From Actinacidiphila glaucinigra (GTDB taxonomy: Bacteria > Actinomycetota > Actinomycetes > Streptomycetales > Streptomycetaceae), in NCBI RefSeq assembly GCF_900188405.1, contig NZ_FZOF01000002.1, forward strand, positions 248,001 through 312,000: a DNA stretch of 64,000 nucleotides. The letters are read 5' to 3'. Below the pieces are notes generated by a model. The model ran no database searches and was not told the origin of the DNA. It worked only from the letters and a program-made list of their open reading frames with translations. The position numbers and the translations under genes were made by a program. Positions 52,054 to 58,625 of this stretch are shown in pieces (positions within the stretch are counted from its first letter, which is position 1; every line of letters starts with the position of its first letter).

Positions 52054-52694
52054 GACAAGTTCGCACCGTCGACGGCCGTGTGGCAGGCCGCCGGGGACAG
52101 GCGACGCGGCAGAAGCTGCTCGACTGCCTCGGTGAAATGCTCAGCACGTCGCCGTACCGGGACGTCAAGGTGATCGACGTCGCCCGGATGGCGGGTACCT
52201 CCCCCGCAACGTTCTACCAGTACTTCCCCGACGTCGAGGGCGCCGTCCTCGAGCTCGCCGAGGAGATGGCCAAGGAGGGGGCCGCGTTGACGGACCTCGT
52301 CGCCGGCCGCTCCTGGGCCGGCAAGTCCGGCGCCACGGCGGCGGAGGAACTGGTCGAGGGCTTCCTCTCCTTCTGGCGCAAGCACGACGCCATCCTGCGC
52401 GTCGTCGACTTGGGCGCAGCCGAAGGGGACAAGCGGTTCTACAAGATCCGTATGAAGATCCTCAACCCCCTCACCAACTCCCTTTCCGACTCGATCAAGG
52501 AACTCCAGGGCAAGGGCCGCGTCGACAAGGATGTCAGCCCGGCAGCCGTGGCCGGTTCCCTGGTGGCCATGCTCGCCGCCGTCGCCGCGCACCAGAAGGG
52601 CTTCCAGACCTGGGGCGTCAAGCAGGCCGAGCTGAAGCCGAACCTCTCGCTGCTGGTGCACCTCGGTGTGACGGGCAAGAAGCCGACGCGGTGA
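52047..52694 (+). CDS. TetR-family transcriptional regulator (candidate regulator of the CTGAC operators)
   Basis: A 215-aa TetR protein: HTH in GQATRQKLLDCLGEMLSTSP, VKVIDVARMAGTSPATFYQYF (residues about 15-62) and a helical ligand domain (EELVEGFLSFWRKHDAILRV, FYKIRMKILNPLTNSLSDSI, SPAAVAGSLVAMLAAVAAHQ). No ribosome binding site precedes the ATG. A near-exact copy of the palindrome that marks the catabolic genes overlaps its start codon, as expected if it represses itself and the regulon. In several Streptomyces a TetR gene is found at this position beside afsK, so it may predate the catabolic genes. Confidence 0.9.
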   Translation: MTGQVRTVDGRVAGRRGQATRQKLLDCLGEMLSTSPYRDVKVIDVARMAGTSPATFYQYFPDVEGAVLELAEEMAKEGAALTDLVAGRSWAGKSGATAAEELVEGFLSFWRKHDAILRVVDLGAAEGDKRFYKIRMKILNPLTNSLSDSIKELQGKGRVDKDVSPAAVAGSLVAMLAAVAAHQKGFQTWGVKQAELKPNLSLLVHLGVTGKKPTR

Positions 52695-52764
52695 CGCCGC
52701 GGCGCTGACGCCCGCCTCCGGCGGCATTGTTGACCTACGTTCACGTCAAGTCCTGCCTGCAACG

Positions 52765-52824
52765 ACGCGGGCGCCCACCGGTCCTCGGGGGAGGTTGCCG
52801 GTCCAGGCGCCCGCGTTGTCTTTT
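52765..52824 (+). terminator. Terminator after the TetR gene
   Basis: ACGCGGGCGCC (52765-52775) pairs exactly with GGCGCCCGCGT (52806-52816), enclosing a smaller ACCGG/CCGGT stem, followed by TGTCTTTT. It lies between the convergent TetR and nitroreductase genes. Confidence 0.75.
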
Positions 52825-52860
52825 CCCGGTCATTTCCCGGTCGTCTCCCGGGGCTTCGTG

Positions 52861-53361
52861 CTACGGCTCCACGGGCGCACCGCCGCCCGGATCCCTGGGG
52901 ACGAGCCGGAACAGCCGGATCCGCCGCTCCACGCGCCGCGCGTAGGTCGCGTACGGCGGCCAGAACTCCAGCAGCGCCGCCCACACCGCCTCGCGTTCCT
53001 CGCCCGTCAGCAACTCCGCGCGTACGGGCATGTCCCGGCCGCGCCAGCTGACCTCCGCGTCGGGGTGCTTCAGCAGGTTCCCCGTCCACGCCGGATGGTC
53101 CGTGCGGCCGAAGTTGCTGCCGACCAGCACGAACGTCCCACCCTCCTCGGGCATGCAGGCCAGCGGGGTGCGCCGGGGCAGGCCGCTGCGCGCGCCGGTG
53201 GCGGTGAGCACCAGCCCGGGCAGCATCCGGGCGCTGAGCAGCACCCTGCCGCGGGTCGCCCGGTGCACGAACCGGTCCACCGCCGGGACGACATGCGGTC
53301 CGACCCTGGCGAACGTCCGGGTCGACGACACCTTCTGCACGACGGTCCGCAACGGGTTCAT
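52861..53361 (-). CDS. Deazaflavin (F420)-dependent nitroreductase family protein (Ddn-like)
   Basis: The 166-aa protein MNPLRTVVQKVSSTRTFARV has ARMLPGLVLTATGARSGLPR, RTPLACMPEEGGTFVLVGSN and GRTDHPAWTGNLLKHPDAEV, the order of the split-barrel Ddn family. These use reduced F420 (made by fbiC and other genes) to reduce alkenes, quinones or nitro groups. Its ATG overlaps the stop of the acyl-CoA dehydrogenase gene (ATGA). Part of an operon transcribed from the 54718 operator region. Confidence 0.9.
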   Translation of the reverse strand: MNPLRTVVQKVSSTRTFARVGPHVVPAVDRFVHRATRGRVLLSARMLPGLVLTATGARSGLPRRTPLACMPEEGGTFVLVGSNFGRTDHPAWTGNLLKHPDAEVSWRGRDMPVRAELLTGEEREAVWAALLEFWPPYATYARRVERRIRLFRLVPRDPGGGAPVEP

Positions 53362-54590
53362 GCCGCCGCCCTCCCCCGGGTCGTGGTCGTGGTGCTGGTC
53401 ATGGTGGTGGCGGCCGTGGTGAAGAGGCCCGCGCGCCCGGCCGCGTGGGCCCGCAACGCGTGCACGGGGCCGAAGAGCAGCTCGTCGGAGGCGGCCCGCT
53501 TCACGTACAGGTGCGCGTGGTGCTCCCATGTGAAGCCGATGCCGCCGTGCAACTGGACGGCCTGCCCCGATGCGGCGCGCAGCGCATCGAGGCCCTGGGC
53601 GAGGGCGAGCGGGGCCGCGACCGCGGCGTCCGGCGCCTGCTCCGGGGGGCTCCCGACGGCCCAGGCGGCGTAGTAGGCGGCCGAGCGGGCGGCCTGGACC
53701 TGGACGTACAGGTCGGCGAGACGGTGCTTGACGGCCTGGAAGGACCCCACGGGCCGCCCGAACTGCTCCCTGACCCCGACGTACTCCACGGTGCCCGCGA
53801 GCGCCCGGGAGGCCGCTCCGACGGCCTCCGCGGCCAGTGCGGCGGCGGCCAGGACACCCGTACGGGCGAGCGTGGTGCGCGGATCGCCGGCCTCCTCCCC
53901 GCCCAGGGGCTCGGCGGGGACGTCGCGCAGTTCGACGCGGGCCTGTGGGCGGGTCTCGTCCAGCGCGGTCAGCCGCCTGCGGACCAGGCCCTTCGCGTCG
54001 CCGGGGACCAGGAAGAGCCGGATGCCGCTGCGGGCGTAGCCACCCGTATGGGCGGCCACCAGCAGCAGCCCGGCGCCGGGGCCGCCGAGCACCTGGTCGG
54101 CCTGCCCGTACAGCCGCCAGAGGCCGTCCGTCCGGCGGGCCTGCACGCCGCCCGCGCGGCCGCCGCCCGCCCAGTCGCCGGTGTTGGGGCCGGTGAGTGC
54201 GAGGGCCGCCGGGGGCGCGGCGAGGGCGGCCGGCTCGCCGGCGGCGAGGCGTGGCAGCAGGGCGCGGCGCTGGGCGTCGGTGCCCAGCGCCTCGACCAGG
54301 GGGGCGGTGAGCACGGCGGTGCCCAGCAGCGGCGAGGGCAGCAGCGCCTGTCCGGTCTCCTCGCAGGCCAGCACCAGTTCCGTCGGGCCGCAGCCAGCGC
54401 CCCCGTACGCGGTGGGAAGGGCGAGGCCGGGCAGGCCGAGCGACTGCGCCAGCAGCCGCCACAGGGCGGCGTCGTGGCCCGCGGGGGTGCGGGCCGCGGC
54501 CTTCACCTCGTCCGGTCCGCAGCGTTTGCGGAGCAGCTCCCGCAGGGCGCGGCGGATCTCTTCCTGCTCCTCGGTGAAGGCGGCGTCCAC
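53358..54590 (-). CDS. Acyl-CoA dehydrogenase
   Basis: The 410-aa flavoenzyme begins at GTG 54590 (DAAFTEEQEEIRRALRELLR) behind GGAGGAG. It shows LPTAYGGAGCGPTELVLACE, VGAASRALAGTVEYVGVREQ, FGRPVGSFQAVKHRLADLYV and the C-terminal VQLHGGIGFTWEHHAHLYVK. The FAD-binding and substrate regions are complete but the central beta domain is short and divergent, as in the FadE proteins that work as unlike pairs in sterol side-chain degradation. No second subunit is adjacent. It introduces a double bond next to a CoA thioester. The leader includes a 10-bp tandem repeat. Confidence 0.88.
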   Translation of the reverse strand: MDAAFTEEQEEIRRALRELLRKRCGPDEVKAAARTPAGHDAALWRLLAQSLGLPGLALPTAYGGAGCGPTELVLACEETGQALLPSPLLGTAVLTAPLVEALGTDAQRRALLPRLAAGEPAALAAPPAALALTGPNTGDWAGGGRAGGVQARRTDGLWRLYGQADQVLGGPGAGLLLVAAHTGGYARSGIRLFLVPGDAKGLVRRRLTALDETRPQARVELRDVPAEPLGGEEAGDPRTTLARTGVLAAAALAAEAVGAASRALAGTVEYVGVREQFGRPVGSFQAVKHRLADLYVQVQAARSAAYYAAWAVGSPPEQAPDAAVAAPLALAQGLDALRAASGQAVQLHGGIGFTWEHHAHLYVKRAASDELLFGPVHALRAHAAGRAGLFTTAATTMTSTTTTTRGRAAA

Positions 54591-54620
54591 GGCGAGCTCT
54601 CCTCCCGCTTCGGGGTGTCC

Positions 54621-54670
54621 AGGGTCCGTCGGGGTCCGTCGGCGTCCGTCGGGGTCCGTCGGGGTCCGGC
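54621..54670. repeat. Five tandem 10-bp units
   Basis: GGGGTCCGTC-type units run from 54621 to 54670 (agggtccgtc, ggggtccgtc, ggcgtccgtc, ggggtccgtc, ggggtccggc). They lie between the dehydrogenase start and operator site 10. A 10-bp period faces one side of the helix. The unit shares GGTCCGTC with the exact operator sites, so it may be a related half-site array or slippage product. Confidence 0.75.
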
Positions 54671-54717
54671 CTGCGGCTCCGGCGTCCGGCACCTTTCGGT
54701 GCCCGCACACCCCGGAT

Positions 54718-54732
54718 CTGATGTACCGTCAG
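54718..54732. promoter_or_regulatory. CTGAC-N5-GTCAG operator copy (site 10)
   Basis: CTGATGTACCGTCAG, one mismatch. It lies 4 bp before the thiolase ATG and in the divergent region with the dehydrogenase-nitroreductase operon. Confidence 0.65.
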
Positions 54733-54736
54733 ATTT

Positions 54737-55903
54737 ATGGCTCAGGGTCAGAGTACTCGCACCGGCCGTGAAGTCGCCGTCCTCGGCATCGCGTTGTCCG
54801 ACTGCGGCAGGGTCGACGACGCCACCCCCTACGCGCTCCACGCCCAGGCGGCACGCCGTGCGCTCGCCGACAGCGGGCTGCCCCGGTCGGCCGTCGACGG
54901 CTTCGCCTCGGCCGGGCTCGGCACGCTCGCGCCGGTCGAGGTCGCCGAGTACCTCGGACTGCGGCCGCACTGGGTCGACTCGACCTCCGTCGGCGGGGCG
55001 ACATGGGAGGTCATGGCGGCGCACGCCGCCGACGCCATCGCCGCCGGGCACGCCGACGTCGTGCTGCTGGTCTACGGCTCCACCGCGCGCGCCGACCTCA
55101 AGGCGGGGCGGCGCACCGCCAACCTGTCCTTCGGGGCGCGCGGGCCGCTGCAGTTCGAGGCCCCGTACGGGCACACGCTGATCGCCAAGTACGCGATGGC
55201 CGCACGCCGCCACATGCACCAGTACGGCACCACCGCCGAGCAACTGGCCACCGTCGCCGTCCGGGCCCGGGCGAACGCGGCCCGCAACCCCGACGCGATG
55301 TACCGCACGCCGATCACCGTCGACGACGTCCTGTCCGGGCCGATGATCGCCGACCCGTTCACCAAGCTGCACTGCTGCATCCGCTCCGACGGCGGCTGCG
55401 CGGTGCTCCTGGCCGCCTCGGAGTACGTGCGGGACGCGGCGCGGCCCCCGGTGTGGGTGCTCGGCTCCGGCACCGCCGTCTCGCACGCCGCGATGTCGGA
55501 GTGGGACGACTTCACGGTCTCCCCCGCCGCGGTCTCGGGGCGGCTGGCCTTCTCCCGCGCGGGCGTCACCCCGGAGGAGATGGACCTCGCCGAGATCTAC
55601 GACGCCTTCACCTACATGACCCTGGTGACGCTGGAGGACCTCGGCTTCTGCGCCAAGGGCGAGGGCGGGCCCTTCGTCGCCTCCTCGCCGCTGCCGGTCA
55701 ACACCGACGGCGGTGGGCTGTCGGCCTGCCATCCCGGCATGCGCGGGCTGTTCCTGCTCGTCGAGGCCGTGCGGCAGTTGCGGGGGGAGGCGGGCGAGCG
55801 GCAGGTGCGCAAGGCCGGCGGGGCGCTGCCGGAGCTGGCCGTGGCCTCGGGGACGGGCGGCTGGTTCTGCTCCTCGGGGACGGTGGTGCTGGGGCGGGAC
55901 TGA
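54737..55903 (+). CDS. Thiolase-fold lipid-transfer protein (acetyl-CoA acetyltransferase family)
   Basis: The 388-aa protein shows VAVLGIALSDCGRVDDATPY, VDSTSVGGATWEVMAAHAAD, MDLAEIYDAFTYMTLVTLED, LGFCAKGEGGPFVASSPLPV and NTDGGGLSACHPGMRGLFLL. It is a paralogue of the 46078 protein, sharing the IYDAFT and GEGGPF motifs and lacking a clear thiolase nucleophile. No ribosome binding site precedes the ATG, which lies 4 bp from operator site 10, so the mRNA may be leaderless. A DUF35 partner is encoded at 57618, in a different operon. Confidence 0.88.
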   Translation: MAQGQSTRTGREVAVLGIALSDCGRVDDATPYALHAQAARRALADSGLPRSAVDGFASAGLGTLAPVEVAEYLGLRPHWVDSTSVGGATWEVMAAHAADAIAAGHADVVLLVYGSTARADLKAGRRTANLSFGARGPLQFEAPYGHTLIAKYAMAARRHMHQYGTTAEQLATVAVRARANAARNPDAMYRTPITVDDVLSGPMIADPFTKLHCCIRSDGGCAVLLAASEYVRDAARPPVWVLGSGTAVSHAAMSEWDDFTVSPAAVSGRLAFSRAGVTPEEMDLAEIYDAFTYMTLVTLEDLGFCAKGEGGPFVASSPLPVNTDGGGLSACHPGMRGLFLLVEAVRQLRGEAGERQVRKAGGALPELAVASGTGGWFCSSGTVVLGRD

Positions 55904-55949
55904 CGGTCCGGGGCCTCGTCCCGCCCCTGCGCCTGCCTGCTCTCGGGCG

Positions 55950-56780
55950 TCAGCCGGTGATGGCGACGGGGGCGTCCCAGTCGCTGCGGTCCACGGTGAT
56001 GGTGTAACCGCCGCGGGACTCCTTGCTGTTCACCATGTACTGGTGGCCGCGGCGGTGCCCGGTCCACAGCGACGTGGAGAAGGGCCAGTCCGTGGTCGTG
56101 GTCTTGTGCTCGTCCCACAGCGCGTACCAGAGGATGTCGGGCAGGTCGGTGCGGTTCGTCGCCGTGGCGACGGCCTTCGCGCTGGAGCTGCGGAAGCCGT
56201 AGAAGCCGGCCCAGTAGCCCTTGGCGTGCACGGCCTTGTCCCAGGCCCGGACGTAGGTGAGCACCGCGTTGTTGCACGACGTGTTGGCGACGTCGTACGA
56301 CTCCATGTCCAGGTAGACCGGGCTGCCCGCCTTCATCCCCAGCGCCGACGCCTTGGCCACCGCGTCCGCGCCGTCCGTCGCGCCGAGGGAGGCGGCGGTG
56401 GAGGCAGTCAGCTTCTCCGGGTTGCGGCTGGTCTGGCACGGCGGCTGCGCGCCCACGTACAGCGGGATCAGCTTCCAGCCCGTGGCGCTTACCGACTTGA
56501 CCCAGGACGCGGTCAGGTTCGGCTGCGCGCACCCGCGGTTCTTGCCGCCGACGTACACCGCCGCCGCGCCGTAGAACCCGTTGTGCCAGGCCTTCATCGC
56601 CGACGCGGACGGCGCCGTGCACGTGTCGAACGCCCGCCCCGTGTAGACCTTGGGCGCCGGGCGCGACACGGTGGTCGCCATCGAGGCCACCGCAGCGACG
56701 CCACCGCCCACGACCACCGCGGCCGCCGCCACCGCCCACGCGATGTAACGACGCTTCTTCGACATCCGGTGACCGGACAT
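55950..56780 (-). CDS. Secreted DUF1906 protein (glycoside hydrolase-like, Rv2525c type)
   Basis: A 276-aa protein with an N-terminal twin-basic, hydrophobic signal or anchor (MSGHRMSKKRRYIAWAVAAA) and a DUF1906 domain: AFDTCTAPSASAMKAWHNGF, YGAAAVYVGGKNRGCAQPNL, SPVYLDMESYDVANTSCNNA, LTYVRAWDKAVHAKGYWAGF. DUF1906 has the GH25-like lysozyme barrel; the DxE of LDMESY fits the active site. It may act on cell wall. ATG 56780 or 56765 are possible starts. It is an ordinary stand-alone gene between catabolic genes, without a CTGAC operator. Confidence 0.88.
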   Translation of the reverse strand: MSGHRMSKKRRYIAWAVAAAAVVVGGGVAAVASMATTVSRPAPKVYTGRAFDTCTAPSASAMKAWHNGFYGAAAVYVGGKNRGCAQPNLTASWVKSVSATGWKLIPLYVGAQPPCQTSRNPEKLTASTAASLGATDGADAVAKASALGMKAGSPVYLDMESYDVANTSCNNAVLTYVRAWDKAVHAKGYWAGFYGFRSSSAKAVATATNRTDLPDILWYALWDEHKTTTTDWPFSTSLWTGHRRGHQYMVNSKESRGGYTITVDRSDWDAPVAITG

Positions 56781-56802
56781 CCCCACCCCATTCACGACAC
56801 GT

Positions 56803-56827
56803 GACGCACCCCGGCGGGTGCGTCTTT
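56803..56827. terminator. Hairpin with T tract in the leader of the DUF1906 gene
   Basis: GACGCACCC (56803-56811), loop CGGC, GGGTGCGTC (56816-56824), then TTT on the plus strand. Read on the minus strand it forms a hairpin 23 bp before the DUF1906 start. It could end an antisense RNA or act as a leader structure. Confidence 0.5.
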
Positions 56828-57057
56828 CAGGACTGCTGAGGCCCCCCGGCAGGCGCGCGCGTCCGGCGCTTCGTGCGGCACGCGTACGGCGGCTGTGCGG
56901 CGCGCGGATGCACCGGCGTACGGGTCCGCGGCGCGCGAGGGGCGGATCGCACCCTAGCCAACCCGCCCACCGTGGTCGGGAAAGCCCATGTCCCGATCGG
57001 CACAAGATTCCCCCAAGGCACGGCAAATCTCCGCGCCGAGCGGCTGCCGGGGGTGAG

Positions 57058-57621
57058 TCAGGGCCGCGGGTCGGACGCGAGACGGCTGTGCAGATGGACG
57101 TCCCGCAGGGTGCCGGACAGGTCGACCACCGCCTCGCGCAGGACGCCTTCGAGGACGTAACCGCAGCGCCGCGCGACGCCGCAGGAGGGCTCGTTGCCGA
57201 CGGCGTGGCCCAGTTCCAGCCGGTGGAGCCCCAGATCGCGGAAGGCCCAGCGGGTCACCGTCTCGAGTGCGCGGGTGGCGACGCCCCGTCCGCGGGCCTC
57301 GGGGAGCATCCAGTAGCTGACGCGTGCACCGCGCATGGCGTGGTCGATCATCCCTATCCCGGTCTGGCCGAGCACGACACCGGCCTCGGTGACGGCGAAC
57401 GACGCGAGGTCGCCGGCCGCCCAGCCGTCCCGCCGGCGCCGCAGGAAGCCCCGCGCCCCGTCCTCGTCGGGTTCGGCGGCGTGCGCGGTGTTCCAGCGGC
57501 GGACGTCCGGGTCGCCGAGGCCGCGCAGTGCCGCGTCCAGGTCGCCGGGCGTCTCCTCCCACGGTCTGAGCAGCAGTCCGTACGCTTCCAACTCCACGGG
57601 CCTCAGCACCACCTCATTCAA
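57058..57621 (-). CDS. GNAT-family N-acetyltransferase (RimJ/RimL type)
   Basis: A 187-aa acetyltransferase with LLLRPWEETPGDLDAALRGL, VTEAGVVLGQTGIGMIDHAM, VSYWMLPEARGRGVATRALE (acetyl-CoA RxxGxA loop) and ELGHAVGNEPSCGVARRCGY, VLEGVLREAVVDLSGTLRDV. The R-G-R-G-V-A loop and FE(E/G)GVLR-type end are those of RimJ/RimL enzymes. Its ATG overlaps the stop of the DUF35 gene, giving an operon DoxX-DUF35-GNAT under operator site 11. Substrate unknown. Confidence 0.92.
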   Translation of the reverse strand: MNEVVLRPVELEAYGLLLRPWEETPGDLDAALRGLGDPDVRRWNTAHAAEPDEDGARGFLRRRRDGWAAGDLASFAVTEAGVVLGQTGIGMIDHAMRGARVSYWMLPEARGRGVATRALETVTRWAFRDLGLHRLELGHAVGNEPSCGVARRCGYVLEGVLREAVVDLSGTLRDVHLHSRLASDPRP

Positions 57622-58043
57622 GCAAAAGGGGCCGTCGGGGCCGGGCGGAAGACGGGGATCGCGATCTCGGCGCCGTCGGCCGCGGGGCGGAAGCAGACGC
57701 GCAGGTCCATGCCGACGCGCAGCGTGTCGTGGGCGCAGCCGACGACCTCCGTCATCATGCGCGGTCCCTCGGGGAGGTCGACGACGGCGGCGACGTAGGG
57801 GACCCGTCCGGCGAAGGGCCGGAGGTCATTGGCGTGCACCACGGACCAGGTGTAGAGGGTGGCGTGGCCGGCGGCCTGCTCCCAGACGACCTCCTCGCTC
57901 CAGCAGCGGGGGCAGAACTCCCGGGGGTAGTGGTGGGCGGCACCGCAGCCCGCGGCGAGACAGCGGCGGATCAGCAGCCGACCCTCGGCGGCGGCCCGCC
58001 AGTAGGTGCGTGTGAAGGCGTCGGGCTCGGGCAGGCCGGTCAC
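57618..58043 (-). CDS. DUF35 OB-fold/zinc-ribbon protein
   Basis: The 141-aa protein begins at GTG 58043, overlapping the DoxX stop (GTGA), and has the zinc ribbon LLIRRCLAAGCGAAHHYPRE, FCPRCWSEEV and the OB part GHATLYTWSVVHANDLRPFA, VPYVAAVVDLPEGPRMMTEV. It is a second DUF35 protein, probably the partner of the thiolase at 54737 whose own operon lacks one. DUF35 proteins fix the geometry of Ltp active sites. Confidence 0.88.
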   Translation of the reverse strand: MTGLPEPDAFTRTYWRAAAEGRLLIRRCLAAGCGAAHHYPREFCPRCWSEEVVWEQAAGHATLYTWSVVHANDLRPFAGRVPYVAAVVDLPEGPRMMTEVVGCAHDTLRVGMDLRVCFRPAADGAEIAIPVFRPAPTAPFA

Positions 58044-58492
58044 AGGAAGAGGCCCCAGAGGCTGTCCAGGGACCAGGTCTGCCAGCCCATGGCGAAGAGG
58101 AGGACGACGGACGCGAGGATCATCATGGTGTTCTGCCCCTGCTCGGCCCAGTCGTGGATCATGAGGACGAGGTAGAGCAGATTGAGGACGATGCCTCCGG
58201 CCAGGGCTATCGGGGTCAGCAGGCCCGCGATGAGACCGAGGCCGACGGCGAGTTCGCCGTAGACGACGACATAGGCCATCACCTTGGGACGGGGCGCCAC
58301 GACCGCGGAGAAGCCGCTCTGAACGAAGGTCCAGCGGTGCTTGGCGGCGACGCCGGCGGCCCAGGCGATGCCCGTGCCCCGCTCGAACCAGCCCTTCTTG
58401 TCCTTGTGCCGCCAGCTCTCCAGCCACCACAGCCCGAGGCCGATGCGCAGCACGGCGAGCCATTCGGCGCCGGTCAGCCAGATCGTCTGCAT
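58040..58492 (-). CDS. DoxX-family membrane protein
   Basis: The 150-aa protein MQTIWLTGAEWLAVLRIGLG has four hydrophobic segments (about residues 10-28, 68-88, 92-112 and 120-140) and the DoxX-like LRIGLGLWWLESWRHKDKKG opening. The family includes quinol oxidase subunits and redox membrane proteins. It starts an operon with DUF35 and GNAT genes; operator site 11 lies 25 bp upstream. A role in electron transfer for the nearby monooxygenase is possible. Confidence 0.85.
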   Translation of the reverse strand: MQTIWLTGAEWLAVLRIGLGLWWLESWRHKDKKGWFERGTGIAWAAGVAAKHRWTFVQSGFSAVVAPRPKVMAYVVVYGELAVGLGLIAGLLTPIALAGGIVLNLLYLVLMIHDWAEQGQNTMMILASVVLLFAMGWQTWSLDSLWGLFL

Positions 58493-58517
58493 CGTGTGCC
58501 TCCCCTGGGCAAAATAT

Positions 58518-58532
58518 CTGACGGTACGTCAG
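58518..58532. promoter_or_regulatory. CTGAC-N5-GTCAG operator (site 11)
   Basis: CTGACGGTACGTCAG, 25 bp upstream of the DoxX start and 93 bp upstream of the flavin monooxygenase, in their divergent region. Its left flank is AT-rich (AAAATAT). Confidence 0.8.
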
Positions 58533-58625
58533 TTGACCGGATGCGGTCGCACCTTCGCAAGGTGCCGGGGCGAAAGCGCGCTACCTTCCGGTAGTGACCC
58601 TCACCCTGCAGGCACGGGAGCAGCC

